Origin: Cellulomonas sp. SG140
GTDB taxonomy: Bacteria > Actinomycetota > Actinomycetes > Actinomycetales > Cellulomonadaceae
DNA: 64,000 nucleotides
Direction: 5' to 3'
Assembly: GCF_025770785.1 (NCBI RefSeq)
Contig: NZ_JANZLA010000010.1
Location: forward strand, 1-64,000
Both the position numbers and the translations under genes were made by a program. Of this stretch, positions 53,312 through 62,230 are shown piece by piece (positions within the stretch are counted from its first letter, which is position 1; the number at the start of each line of letters is the position of its first letter). The notes below the pieces were generated by a model, which saw only the letters and a program-made list of their open reading frames with translations, did not search any database and had not been told where the DNA came from.

Positions 53312-54058
53312 GTGACGGACAGCAGGCGGACGGACGAGGACGGGACCCTCGCCTCGGTGCACGCACTACCGGACGGCGCCCCCGACGACGAGGGGCTCAC
53401 GCCGCGTCAGCGGTTGGTGCTGGCGACGATCAAGCAGTCCGTCGAGGGCCGCGGCTACCCCCCGAGCATGCGGGAGATCGGCGAGGCGGTCGGCCTGACC
53501 AGCCCGTCGTCCGTCAAGCACCAGCTGACCGTGCTCGAGCGCAAGGGCTACCTGCGCCGCGACCCGAACCGGCCCCGCGCGATCGAGGTGGTCCAGCCCG
53601 ACGACTCCCGTGCGGTGCGCATCGGGACGGCGGAGTGGGCGGCCGGCCTCGACCCCGACCTGCCGGAGCTGGACCGGACGCCCGGGCCGGCGTACGTGCC
53701 CGTCGTCGGGCGGATCGCGGCCGGTGGCCCGATCCTCGCCGACCAGGTGGTGGAGGACGTCTTCCCGCTCCCGCGCCAGGTCGTGGGCGAGGGCGACCTC
53801 TTCCTGCTCCGCGTCCGTGGCGACTCGATGATCGACGCCGCCATCTGCGACGGCGACTGGGTGGTGGTCCGCCGCCAGCCGGTGGCGGAGAACGGCGAGA
53901 TCGTCGCGGCGATGATCGACGGCGAGGCGACGGTCAAGACGCTCAAGCGCACCGACGGTCACGTCTGGCTGATGCCGCAGAACCCCGCGTACGCGCCCAT
54001 CCCCGGCGACGACTCGACGGTGCTGGGTCGCGTGGTGAGCGTGCTGCGCAGCCTGTAG
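53312..54058 (+). CDS. lexA: SOS repressor LexA
   Basis: A 248-residue repressor that autocleaves on RecA filaments. The N-terminal winged helix ([40 protein letters not shown]) binds SOS boxes. The cleavage site is Ala137-Gly138 (GRIAAGGP), and the catalytic dyad is Ser172 (RGDSMID) and Lys209 (ATVKTLKR). An N-terminal extension of about 28 residues is common in actinobacteria. GGAGG sits 6 nt before the GTG. It should control the HEPN-dinB and LysM operons in this window. Confidence 0.97.
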   Translation: MTDSRRTDEDGTLASVHALPDGAPDDEGLTPRQRLVLATIKQSVEGRGYPPSMREIGEAVGLTSPSSVKHQLTVLERKGYLRRDPNRPRAIEVVQPDDSRAVRIGTAEWAAGLDPDLPELDRTPGPAYVPVVGRIAAGGPILADQVVEDVFPLPRQVVGEGDLFLLRVRGDSMIDAAICDGDWVVVRRQPVAENGEIVAAMIDGEATVKTLKRTDGHVWLMPQNPAYAPIPGDDSTVLGRVVSVLRSL

Positions 54059-54078
54059 GGACCTGCGCGGCGGCCAGG

Positions 54079-54134
54079 ACCCTGCGGGGCAGGCGAGACC
54101 CTGCGGGGCAGCCTCACGTCAGGCGGCCCCGCAG
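54079..54134. repeat. Direct repeat and hairpin between lexA and ldh
   Basis: ACCCTGCGGGGCAG occurs twice (54079-54092 and 54098-54111, 19 bp apart). CTGCGGGGC of either copy can pair with GCCCCGCAG at 54126-54134, giving a 9-bp stem that could terminate both convergent genes. Confidence 0.5.
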
Positions 54135-54141
54135 GTGTCGT

Positions 54142-55146
54142 CTAGAACCCGAACTGCCGCGCGACCGAGCGCACTGCGTCCGCGGAGCGACGCATGCCAG
54201 CGAGCTCGTCGCTGGACATCGGCACCGGCATGCGCTCCCCCACGCCGTCGGCCGCGACGACGGCCGGGACCGAGAGGCAGACGTCGCTGATGCCGTGGTA
54301 GCCCTCGAGCAGCGACGAGACGGGCAGGATGCGGTGCTCGTCCTTGAGGATCGCCTCGATGATGCGCGAGCCGGCGAGGCCGATGGCGTAGTTCGTCGCG
54401 CCCTTGCCCTCGATGATCTTGTAGGCGGACTCGACCACCTCGCGGGCGATCGCCTCGCGGACACCGGCGGTCAGCGGACCGCGGTCGCCGAACCCGTTCC
54501 AGTCCAGCAGCGGCACCGCGCCGAGGCTCGCCGAGCTCCAGAGCGGGATCTCCGTGTCCCCGTGCTCACCCGCCACGTAGGCGTGCACGTTCTGCACAGC
54601 CACCCCGGTGTGCTGGGCGATGAGGAAGCGCAGGCGCGAGGAGTCGAGCACCGTTCCGGAGCCGAACAGCTGCGACGGTGGCAGCCCGGAGATCTTCAGC
54701 GCCGCGTAGGTCACCACGTCGACGGGGTTGGTGACCATCACGTAGACGGCGTTGGGCGCCACACGGACGATGCTCGGCAGCACCTTCTGCACCAGGGAGA
54801 TGGTCGCCCCGGCCAGGTCGAGGCGGCTCTGGCCCGGTTTCTGCTTGGCGCCGGCCGTGAACATCACCACGTCGGCGTCGGCGAGGACCTCGATGTCGTC
54901 CGAGCCGACGACCTCCGCCATCGCCATGAACTGGATCCCGTGCGACAGGTCGAGCGCCTCCGCCTCGACCTTCGCGCGGTTGATGTCGAACAGCGCCACG
55001 GTGCGCGCGGAACCGCGCATCAGCGCGGCGTAGGCCATGGTCGACCCCACCGCGCCCGCACCGACGATCGCCAGCTTCGAGGCCCTGCGGGGGGAGAAGA
55101 CGGTCCCGTGCAGGCCGCCCTCGTCGATGTCGTCGCTCTCGCTCAC
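54142..55146 (-). CDS. ldh: L-lactate dehydrogenase
   Basis: A 334-residue NAD enzyme of the lactate/malate family. The nucleotide-binding loop is GAGAVGS (29-35). The substrate-specificity residue is Gln102 (GAKQKPGQSRLD), which points to lactate rather than malate (Arg). Catalytic residues are Arg108, Asp168, Arg171 and His195 (GEHGDTEIP). It reduces pyruvate to lactate in fermentation. A 22-residue acidic N-terminal tail precedes the fold. GGAGGAG lies just upstream of the GTG. Regulation by fructose-1,6-bisphosphate cannot be judged by eye. Confidence 0.92.
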   Translation of the reverse strand: MSESDDIDEGGLHGTVFSPRRASKLAIVGAGAVGSTMAYAALMRGSARTVALFDINRAKVEAEALDLSHGIQFMAMAEVVGSDDIEVLADADVVMFTAGAKQKPGQSRLDLAGATISLVQKVLPSIVRVAPNAVYVMVTNPVDVVTYAALKISGLPPSQLFGSGTVLDSSRLRFLIAQHTGVAVQNVHAYVAGEHGDTEIPLWSSASLGAVPLLDWNGFGDRGPLTAGVREAIAREVVESAYKIIEGKGATNYAIGLAGSRIIEAILKDEHRILPVSSLLEGYHGISDVCLSVPAVVAADGVGERMPVPMSSDELAGMRRSADAVRSVARQFGF

Positions 55147-55232
55147 GGCTCCTCCTCGCGGTGCGCCGCGACCTGGCGGCGGCAGCAGGACGTTGGTCAC
55201 GCCCTGACCGGATCACCCCGGCACTCGGAAGG

Positions 55233-57317
55233 CTAGTCGGACGCCGCCAGCCGTTGCAGTGCGGAGAGAGCGACGTCACGCCGGGTCGTCGTCCAGAACG
55301 GCGGCATGCTCCTCGTCAGGAAGGTGCCGTACCGAGCGGTCGCCAGACGAGGGTCGAGTACCGCCACCACACCACGGTCGTCGACCGTGCGGATCAACCG
55401 GCCGGCGCCCTGCGCGAGGAGGAGCCCGGCGTGCGTCGCGGACACCGCCATGAAGCCGTTGCCCCCGGCCGCGGCGACCGCCTCCGTGCGGGCCGCCATC
55501 AGCGGGTCGTCCGGCCTCGGGAACGGGATGCGGTCGATGATCACCAACCGGCACGTCGCTCCCGGGACGTCGACGCCCTGCCACAGCGACAAGGTTCCGA
55601 ACAGGCACGTCGACTCGTCGGCCGAGAACTGCGCGACCAACGTCGGCAGCTGGTCGTCGCCCTGCAGCAGCACCGTGACGTCGAGCCGCTGCCGCATCGC
55701 CTCGGCGGCCGCCTGTGCTGCCCGGCGGGACGAGAACAGGCCGAGCGTGCGACCGCCGGCGGCGCGCACCAGCGCCTCGATCTCGTCCAGCTGAGCCGCT
55801 GTCGCAGGTTCCCGACCGGGTGGCGGAAGGTGCCGTGCCACGTAGCAGATCCCCTGCTTGCCGTAGTCGAACGGGCTCCCGACGTCGAGGCCCCGCCACG
55901 GCTGGGCCGCCTCGTCGGCCGCCGCCGACCGGTCCGGCGCGACACCGGTCGCCACCGTCGGCTGGGCCGTCGTCTCGGGCGGCCCGGTGAGGCCCAGCGA
56001 GCGGGCGACCGGCTCGAACGAACCGCCGAGGGTCAACGTCGCCGACGTCAGCACGGCCGAGCGCCCCGCCAGCAGGTTGGTGCGGATGAGGCCGTGCACC
56101 GCGAGCGGGGCGACGAGCAGCCGGGTCGACGTGCTGCCGCGGCGGTCCTCGGACCGGCTGCACCACAGCACCTGCCGGCGGGCGTCCTCCGGGTCGGCCG
56201 TCATCCGCTCGGCGACCTCGAAGAGGGACAGCATCGCGGTGCTGGCCATCTTCACGCCGCCGTCCGGGCCGCCGGCTGCCGCCGTGCGGCTCGGGTCCGG
56301 CTTGAGGGCGCTGAGCAGGGCACGGGCGGCGTCCCGCACGGAGCCGACCACGTCGCGCACGGCCGGCGGCAGACCGTCGGGGAAGCGGGTCTCCGGAAGC
56401 TCGACCAGCGTGGCGGCGAGGGCGCGGCCGGCGGCGTCCAGGTCGGTCGTCGGGACGCCGCCATGGCGACGGGCCAGCCGGGCGGCGTGCTCCACGGTGG
56501 CCGACGACAGCTCGTCGGTCGCCTGCGCCGTCACCCTGTCCGTCAGCTCGTGCGCCTCGTCGACGATCAGCACCTGGTGCTCCGGCAGCACGTTGGACGA
56601 CCCCGACGCCGCGATCCCGAGCATCGCGTGGTTGGTCACCACGACGTCGGCCGCACGCGCTGCGGCACGGGCGCGCTCCGGGAAGCACTCGTCGACCATC
56701 GGGCAGGTCGATCCCAGGCACTCCAGCGACGTGACGGACACCTGCCGCCACGCCCGGTCGCTGACCCCGGGCACGAGGTCGTCGCGGTCCCCGCTGTCGG
56801 TCTCCTGCGCCCACTCCCGCAGCCGCACCACCTGCTCACCGAGGCTCTCTCGACCCGCCTCGGCGTCGGGTGCCGGGTGGTCGGCGGCGCCCCGACGCTC
56901 TCCGAGGTCGAACAGGACCGCGGTGTCGTCCTCCGGGTACCCCCCGGCCACCTTGTGCACGCAGAGGTAGTTGTGCCAGCCCTTGAGCAGCGCCGTCGTC
57001 GGCCTGCGGGGCAGCCGGTCCGCCAGCGCGTCGGCCACCAGCGGCAGGTCCCGTGCGACCACCTGGCGCTGCAGGGCGAGCGTGGCGGTGGAGACGACCA
57101 CGCGCTCGTCGGCCAGCACCGCGTGACGGACGGCCGGGACGAGGTAGCCGAGCGACTTCCCCGTGCCGGTCCCCGCCTGGACCAGCAGGTGCTCGCCACG
57201 GTCCACCGACTGGGCGACCGCCTCCGCCATCGCGTGCTGCCCGTCCCGGCGCGCTCCGCCGAGGGCCGTCACGGCCAGGTCGAGCAGCTCCGCGACGGGG
57301 GGCTCGGGGTCTGGCAC
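55233..57317 (-). CDS. DinG-type superfamily 2 DNA helicase
   Basis: A 694-residue XPD/DinG-like helicase. Walker A is AGTGTGKS (48-55). An iron-sulphur cluster domain is marked by Cys119, Cys200, Cys205 and Cys211. Walker B is DEAH (253-256). The C-terminal half carries SATLTLGGSF, FTSRRAA-type FSSRRAAQAA, LWQGVDVPG and AQGAGRLIRT. It likely unwinds R-loops or G-quadruplexes, as DinG does in E. coli. The GTG is preceded by TACGCT-N6. No SOS box is seen, so it may not be damage-regulated here. Confidence 0.93.
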   Translation of the reverse strand: MPDPEPPVAELLDLAVTALGGARRDGQHAMAEAVAQSVDRGEHLLVQAGTGTGKSLGYLVPAVRHAVLADERVVVSTATLALQRQVVARDLPLVADALADRLPRRPTTALLKGWHNYLCVHKVAGGYPEDDTAVLFDLGERRGAADHPAPDAEAGRESLGEQVVRLREWAQETDSGDRDDLVPGVSDRAWRQVSVTSLECLGSTCPMVDECFPERARAAARAADVVVTNHAMLGIAASGSSNVLPEHQVLIVDEAHELTDRVTAQATDELSSATVEHAARLARRHGGVPTTDLDAAGRALAATLVELPETRFPDGLPPAVRDVVGSVRDAARALLSALKPDPSRTAAAGGPDGGVKMASTAMLSLFEVAERMTADPEDARRQVLWCSRSEDRRGSTSTRLLVAPLAVHGLIRTNLLAGRSAVLTSATLTLGGSFEPVARSLGLTGPPETTAQPTVATGVAPDRSAAADEAAQPWRGLDVGSPFDYGKQGICYVARHLPPPGREPATAAQLDEIEALVRAAGGRTLGLFSSRRAAQAAAEAMRQRLDVTVLLQGDDQLPTLVAQFSADESTCLFGTLSLWQGVDVPGATCRLVIIDRIPFPRPDDPLMAARTEAVAAAGGNGFMAVSATHAGLLLAQGAGRLIRTVDDRGVVAVLDPRLATARYGTFLTRSMPPFWTTTRRDVALSALQRLAASD

Positions 57318-57323
57318 CGCGTC

Positions 57324-57329
57324 AGCGTA
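57324..57329 (-). promoter_or_regulatory. Leaderless-type -10 element for the DinG-like helicase
   Basis: TACGCT on the minus strand, then 6 nt, then the GTG. It lies in the 87-bp gap after hflX. Confidence 0.5.
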
Positions 57330-57404
57330 GTCGCGGCGCGCGTCGGCCCGTGCCGGTGCCGCGACGAGCGCGAGCGGGGCGGTCCGACGCGCCGAGGGGT
57401 CGCA

Positions 57405-58922
57405 TCAGGCGCGACGCACAGCCACCGAGTTCAGCTCGCCGGCGAGCGTCGCGTCGACCCGGGCGCGCAGCCACGTGCCGTCCGGCGTGTGCTCCTCGGC
57501 GTCGATGTCGCCGTGCTCGTGCACGCGGCTGACCAGGTCCCCACGCGAGTACGGCACCACCACGTCGACCGGCACACCGGGACGTGGCAGCTGGTCCGCG
57601 ACCAGCTCCATCAGCTCGGCGATCCCCTCACCGGTGTGCGCCGAGACCACCACGGAGTGCACCTCGCGGGAGCGGAGGCGGGCGATCGCCTCGGGGCTCG
57701 CGAGGTCGGCCTTGTTCAGCACGATGATCTCGGGCACGTCCATCGCCCCTGGGATGTCCGCGAACACGTGCCGCACCACGGCGATCTGCCCCTCGGGATC
57801 CGGGTGCGACGCGTCCACGACGTGCAGGATCAGATCTGCGTCGGCCACCTCCTCGAGCGTCGACCGGAACGCCTCGACCAGCTGGTGCGGCAGCGACCGT
57901 ACGAAACCGACGGTGTCCGCCAGCGTGTAGACGCGGCCGTCCGCGGTCTCGGCGCGGCGCACCGTCGGGTCGAGGGTGGCGAACAGCGCGTTCTCCACCA
58001 GGACACCCGCTCCGGTGAGCCGGTTGAGCAGCGAGGACTTCCCGGCGTTGGTGTAGCCCGCGATCGCCACCGACGGCACCGCGTTCCGCTTGCGCGACGC
58101 ACGCTTGGTCTGCCGTGAGGGCTGCATCGCCGCGATCTCCCGGCGCAGCCGCGCCATCCGGTTGCGGATGCGACGGCGGTCGAGCTCGATCTTCGTCTCA
58201 CCGGGACCACGCGATCCCATGCCCGCACCGGCGCCGCCGACCTGGCCACCGGCCTGCCGGGACATCGACTCGCCCCAGCCGCGCAGCCGAGGCAGCAGGT
58301 ACTCGAGCTGGGCGAGCTCGACCTGGGCCTTGCCCTCCCGGGACTTGGCGTGCTGGGCGAAGATGTCGAGGATCAGCGCCGTCCGGTCGACCACCTTGAC
58401 GCGGACGACGTCCTCCAGGGAGCGCCGCTGCGAGGGAGCGAGATCGCCGTCGACCACGACGGTGTCCGCACCGACCGCCGCCACGAGGCGCGCCAGCTCG
58501 GCCGCCTTGCCGGAGCCGAGGTACGTACCGGGGTCCGGCGTGCGCCGGTGCTGCAGCAGCCCGTCGAGCACCTGCGAACCGGCGGTCTCGGCGAGGGCCG
58601 CGAGCTCGCGGAGCGAGTTCTCCGCGTCCTCCGCCGTTCCTTCGCCCCACAGCCCGACGAGCACGACGCGCTCCAGCCGCAGCTGCCGGTACTCGACCTC
58701 GGTGACGTCCTGCAGCTCCGTCGACAGACCGGCGACCCGGCGCAGCGACGTGCGCTCCTCCAGGTCCAGCTGCTCGCCGTCGTAGGCGGTGTGCTCCGCC
58801 GCGGAGGACTGCAACGAGGCACCCGCCCGGGCGAGCACGCGTGCGACCACGTCGTCGGCCACCTCCTGCGCGGTGCGCGCCCGGTCGGGCGTCCCGTGGG
58901 TGGTGGTCCGGGGGTCGTTCAC
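57405..58922 (-). CDS. hflX: Ribosome-dissociating GTPase HflX
   Basis: A 505-residue GTPase. The N-terminal HflX domain (about 75-215, LLQHRRTPDPGTYLGSGK) is followed by a coiled coil and a Gly-rich segment, then the G domain: G1 GYTNAGKSS (289-297), G3 DTVGF (336-340), G4 NKAD (403-406). HflX splits stalled or heat-damaged ribosomes and 50S subunits. AGAGGA lies 6 nt before the GTG. It precedes the DinG-like gene on the same strand and is divergent from the methyltransferase gene. Confidence 0.95.
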   Translation of the reverse strand: MNDPRTTTHGTPDRARTAQEVADDVVARVLARAGASLQSSAAEHTAYDGEQLDLEERTSLRRVAGLSTELQDVTEVEYRQLRLERVVLVGLWGEGTAEDAENSLRELAALAETAGSQVLDGLLQHRRTPDPGTYLGSGKAAELARLVAAVGADTVVVDGDLAPSQRRSLEDVVRVKVVDRTALILDIFAQHAKSREGKAQVELAQLEYLLPRLRGWGESMSRQAGGQVGGAGAGMGSRGPGETKIELDRRRIRNRMARLRREIAAMQPSRQTKRASRKRNAVPSVAIAGYTNAGKSSLLNRLTGAGVLVENALFATLDPTVRRAETADGRVYTLADTVGFVRSLPHQLVEAFRSTLEEVADADLILHVVDASHPDPEGQIAVVRHVFADIPGAMDVPEIIVLNKADLASPEAIARLRSREVHSVVVSAHTGEGIAELMELVADQLPRPGVPVDVVVPYSRGDLVSRVHEHGDIDAEEHTPDGTWLRARVDATLAGELNSVAVRRA

Positions 58923-59016
58923 GCGGTTCCTCTCGGCTCGGTCCCTCCAGGGTCGCACGGGCGGTGCGGAGCGGCGAGGCATTTCGCCGTGGGCCGAGCG
59001 GTGTGGCGGACGCCGA

Positions 59017-59022
59017 TAGGGT
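59017..59022 (+). promoter_or_regulatory. Leaderless-type -10 element for the 59029 methyltransferase
   Basis: TAGGGT, then 6 nt, then GTG at 59029; no Shine-Dalgarno. It lies in the 106-bp divergent gap with hflX. Confidence 0.55.
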
Positions 59023-59028
59023 CGGCGC

Positions 59029-59664
59029 GTGGGCGAGCAGGAGCACTACTTCACGGCCCGTCCGTCCTCGGCCGCCGACCGCCGGACGATCGAGGTCGAG
59101 CTGGCGGGCAGGACGGTCGCGGTCCAGACGGCCGGGGGCGTCTTCTCCCCCGACCACGTCGACCTCGGCACCCGGGTGCTGCTGCGCTCCGTGCCGACGC
59201 CACCCGCCTCCGGCGACCTGCTCGACCTGGGCTGCGGCTGGGGCCCTCTCGCCCTGACGCTGGCGCTGCAGTCCCCCGACGCGCACGTGTGGGCCGTCGA
59301 CGTCAACGAGCGGGCGCTCGACCTGGTGCGGCGCAACGCGGCGGCGCTCGGCCTGCAGAACGTCACCGCGGCGACGCCGGACGCCGTGCCCTCCCAGGTG
59401 CGGTTCGCCACGGTCTGGTCGAACCCGCCCGTGCGGGTCGGCAAGGCGGAGCTGCACGGGCTGCTCCGGCAGTGGCTCACCCGCCTGGAACCGGGTGGCG
59501 AGGCGTGGCTCGTGGTCGGCCGCCATCTGGGCGCCGACCCGCTGCTGCGCTGGTTGCAGGAGGAGCTCGCGCCGGACGTCCGGACGGAGCGGTCCGGCAG
59601 CGCCAAGGGGTTCCGGGTGCTCCGCGCGGAGGCGTCCGGGTCCGGCGACGACGTTGCCGGCTGA
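59029..59664 (+). CDS. RsmC/RlmG-like RNA methyltransferase
   Basis: A 211-residue SAM-dependent methyltransferase. The pre-SAM motif GGVFSPDHVDLGT is typical of RsmC/RlmG. The SAM loop is LLDLGCGWGPLALTL, followed by AVDVNERALDLVRRN. The catalytic motif is SNPPVRVG (NPPF-type), which fits guanine-N2 methylation of rRNA. It corresponds to the C-terminal catalytic half of RsmC only, a common short actinobacterial form. It converges on dapF with an 8-bp gap. Confidence 0.88.
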   Translation: MGEQEHYFTARPSSAADRRTIEVELAGRTVAVQTAGGVFSPDHVDLGTRVLLRSVPTPPASGDLLDLGCGWGPLALTLALQSPDAHVWAVDVNERALDLVRRNAAALGLQNVTAATPDAVPSQVRFATVWSNPPVRVGKAELHGLLRQWLTRLEPGGEAWLVVGRHLGADPLLRWLQEELAPDVRTERSGSAKGFRVLRAEASGSGDDVAG

Positions 59665-59672
59665 CGGACCCG

Positions 59673-60629
59673 TCAGGACGAGGTCAGCGTCGCCAGGTCG
59701 ACCGTCGCCTCGGCGACCAGCACCGCAGGACCGGCCAGCTCGACGTGCCCGTCGGCCCGGGCCGTGACGCGCAAGGTGCCCCCGGGCACGTGCACCAGCC
59801 ACTGGTCCGGCGCCCCGTCTCCCGCCCAGGTACGCACGGCGAGCGCCGCCGCGCACGCCCCCGTGCCGCAGGAGGCGGTCTCGCCGACGCCGCGCTCGTA
59901 GACGCGCATCCGGACGGTGCCGACCGTCCCGCCGTCCTCGGTGGTGCGCTCCCCGAGGGGCAGCACCAGCTCGGTGTTCGTGCCCTCGGGCGGGACGGGG
60001 CGAACTGCCGGCTCGCGGGTCAGGTCGGCGCCCTCCAGCTCGTCGGCGTCCGCGACGACGACCACGGTGTGCGGGTTGCCCATGTCCACGCTGAGGGCCG
60101 GCCGCGCCACACGCAGCCCGGGGACGTCCACCGTGGCGTCGCCACCCGCCTGCACGGCCGCGGTGCCACCCGGCAGCGACCACACGCCCATGTCGACCGA
60201 GTACCAGCGCTCGTCGGCCACCCCGGCCGGGACGGGCACCTCCCGGACCCGTCGCACACCGGCTCGAGTGCCGAGCACCAGCTCACCGTCGCGGGGGTCC
60301 CAGAGCCCCAGGCTGCGCACCAGTGCGGCCAGCACCCGCACGCCGTTGCCGCACATCTGGGCGACGGAGCCGTCCGCGTTGCGGTAGTCCATGAACCACT
60401 GCGCACCCTGGTCCGCCGCCAGCGTCGCGGCGTCCTCGGACAGCAGGCGGGCGGCGACGAGCCGGATCACCCCGTCGCCGCCGATCCCCGCGCGTCGCTC
60501 GCACAACGCCCGCACGAGCGCGGTCGTCAGGTCGAGACGCCCCTCGCGGTCGTCGATCAGCACGAAGTCGTTGCGTGTCCCGTGCCCCTTGGCCACGTGC
60601 AGCCGCTGGGCGGCGGGAACGGACGTCAT
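59673..60629 (-). CDS. dapF: Diaminopimelate epimerase
   Basis: A 318-residue cofactor-independent racemase that converts LL- to meso-diaminopimelate in lysine synthesis. The catalytic cysteines are Cys93 (MCGNGVRVL) and Cys253 (ASCGTGACA). GHGTRNDFVLIDD and GIGGDGVIRL are the other family motifs. Even if the wall uses ornithine, meso-DAP is needed as the lysine precursor. The ATG overlaps the miaA stop (ATGA), and a possible extra -10 (TAGTCT) lies 6 nt upstream inside miaA. Confidence 0.96.
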   Translation of the reverse strand: MTSVPAAQRLHVAKGHGTRNDFVLIDDREGRLDLTTALVRALCERRAGIGGDGVIRLVAARLLSEDAATLAADQGAQWFMDYRNADGSVAQMCGNGVRVLAALVRSLGLWDPRDGELVLGTRAGVRRVREVPVPAGVADERWYSVDMGVWSLPGGTAAVQAGGDATVDVPGLRVARPALSVDMGNPHTVVVVADADELEGADLTREPAVRPVPPEGTNTELVLPLGERTTEDGGTVGTVRMRVYERGVGETASCGTGACAAALAVRTWAGDGAPDQWLVHVPGGTLRVTARADGHVELAGPAVLVAEATVDLATLTSS

Positions 60630-61600
60630 GAGCCCAGACTACGGCGGCCGCCGGGCCGCTCCGGCGGAGGTCCGAGCGTGCCCGCGTCGGCCCGCGCGAC
60701 GACGTCGAGCGCCTGGTCGACCAGGTCGGGCGCCTGCGCGTCGAGCCAGTGCACGCGCGGGTCCCGGCCGAACCAGCCCATCTGCTTGCGCGCCAGCCGA
60801 CGCGTCGCCGCCACGGTGGACTCGAACGCCTCCTCCTCCGTCAGCGACCCCGCCCGCATCGCGATCACCTGCGCATAGCCCACCGCACGAGCCGCGGTCC
60901 GGCCGAGGCCGCCGGAGAGCAGGCGGTCGACCTCGTCGACGAGGCCCTCCTCCCACATCCGTCGCACGCGCGCCGCCACACGGGCGTCGAGCGTCGGCCG
61001 GTCGCAGTCCAGCCCTATGCGGACGGAAGGCACCTCGTCGACGTGGTCGGGCAGCGCCGCGGAGTAGGGCCGCCCCGTCACGCCGATCACCTCGAGGGCG
61101 CGCACGATGCGCCGCGCGTTGCGCGGACCGATGGCGTCCGCGGCCGTCGGGTCGAGCCGGCGCAGCTCGTCGTGCAGCGCCCGGGAACCCTCCGCCTCGA
61201 CGCGCGCCTCGAGCAGCGCCCGGAGCGCGGGGTCCGTCCCGGGGAACTCCAGGTGGTCCAGCAGGGCCCGGACGTAGAGGCCCGACCCGCCGACGGCCAC
61301 CGCGCGGCGGCCCCGGCCGGCGAGCTCGTCCAGAGTCGCGCGCGCCCATCCCTGGTAGTCCGCCACCGAGGCGTCCTGCGACGGTTCCAGCACGTCGAGG
61401 AGGTGGTGCGGCACGCCCTGCCGCTCGTCGACCGGCACCTTCGCCGTACCGATGTCCATGCCCCGGTACAGCTGCATCGCGTCGGTGTTCACCACCTCGC
61501 CGCCCAGCGCGAGCGCCAGCGCGATCCCGAGGTCGGACTTCCCGGTCGCCGTCGGTCCGACGACGGCCACGACGAGGGCCGGGCGCGAGACGGACGGCAC
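60626..61600 (-). CDS. miaA: tRNA dimethylallyltransferase
   Basis: A 324-residue enzyme that adds a dimethylallyl group to A37 of tRNAs reading UNN codons. The P-loop is GPTATGKSDL (15-24). Further motifs are DAMQLYRGMDIGTAKV, HHLLDVLEP, GGSGLYVRALLD, RNARRIVRALEV and GYAQVIAM. The GTG is preceded by TACGGT-N6, back to back with the promoter of the divergent YbjN-like gene 36 bp away. dapF is coupled downstream. Confidence 0.96.
   Translation of the reverse strand: MPSVSRPALVVAVVGPTATGKSDLGIALALALGGEVVNTDAMQLYRGMDIGTAKVPVDERQGVPHHLLDVLEPSQDASVADYQGWARATLDELAGRGRRAVAVGGSGLYVRALLDHLEFPGTDPALRALLEARVEAEGSRALHDELRRLDPTAADAIGPRNARRIVRALEVIGVTGRPYSAALPDHVDEVPSVRIGLDCDRPTLDARVAARVRRMWEEGLVDEVDRLLSGGLGRTAARAVGYAQVIAMRAGSLTEEEAFESTVAATRRLARKQMGWFGRDPRVHWLDAQAPDLVDQALDVVARADAGTLGPPPERPGGRRSLGS
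60636..60641 (-). promoter_or_regulatory. Possible internal -10 for dapF
   Basis: TAGTCT, then 6 nt, then the dapF ATG. It lies inside the end of miaA, so it may be a chance match or an internal promoter. Confidence 0.3.
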
Positions 61601-61606
61601 GCGTCG

Positions 61607-61630
61607 ACCGTACCGGGTGCTGGGTACCCT
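61607..61630. promoter_or_regulatory. Back-to-back leaderless promoters of miaA and the YbjN-like gene
   Basis: The whole miaA-ybjN gap is 36 bp. TACGGT on the minus strand (61612-61607) is 6 nt from the miaA GTG, and TACCCT on the plus strand (61625-61630) is 6 nt from the ATG at 61637. The gap is nearly palindromic, with GCGTCGA at one end and TCGACGC at the other. Confidence 0.6.
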
Positions 61631-61636
61631 CGACGC

Positions 61637-62230
61637 ATGGCCTCCTTCGCCGACCGCGCGCGCGACTGGGTCGCGCGCCGGGCCCGTCGTCGGGCACCGG
61701 AGCCGGACGACGGGCCACCGCTGTCGGACGACGAGCTGCACGACCACGTCGCTGCCCTGCTCGCTCGGGAGCTGGGTGTCGCCGAGGCCGGCGAGGAGCT
61801 CCCCGTTCCCGTGACGCCCGCCCGGATCGCCGCCTGGATGTCCGACAACGGCTTCTCCTACTTCGTGGACAACGACGGTGACCTGGGAGGCCTCTGGCGC
61901 GGGCGGCTGTTCTACTTCTTCCTCTTCGGGGAGCAGGCCGAGATCCTGCAGATCCGGGGGCAGTGGCACCGCGAGGTGGCGATCGAGCGCCTGGAGGAGG
62001 TGCTCGACCTGTGCAACGAGTGGAACGCCGACCGCATCTGGCCCAAGGCGTACGTCCGGGTCCGTGACAACGGCCGCGTCCACGTGATCAGCGAGGTCGC
62101 CGTCGACCTGGAGCACGGTGCGACCGACGCGCAGCTGCACCAGACGCTGTTCTGCGGCCTGTCGACGGGAAGCATGTTCTTCGACTCGTTGGACGAGCGG
62201 TACCCCGACCCGGCCGGGGTCGCGCCGTGA
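61637..62230 (+). CDS. YbjN domain protein (first of a tandem pair)
   Basis: A 197-residue protein. The N-terminal 45 residues are Arg-rich and then acidic. The YbjN domain (about 55-190) is seen as FSYFVDNDGDLGGLWRGRLF, ILQIRGQWHR, LCNEWNADRIWPKAYVRV and ISEVAVDLEHGATDAQLHQT. YbjN domains resemble type III secretion chaperones and are abundant in actinobacteria; role unknown. The ATG has TACCCT-N6 upstream. Its TGA overlaps the next GTG by 4 nt. Confidence 0.88.
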   Translation: MASFADRARDWVARRARRRAPEPDDGPPLSDDELHDHVAALLARELGVAEAGEELPVPVTPARIAAWMSDNGFSYFVDNDGDLGGLWRGRLFYFFLFGEQAEILQIRGQWHREVAIERLEEVLDLCNEWNADRIWPKAYVRVRDNGRVHVISEVAVDLEHGATDAQLHQTLFCGLSTGSMFFDSLDERYPDPAGVAP

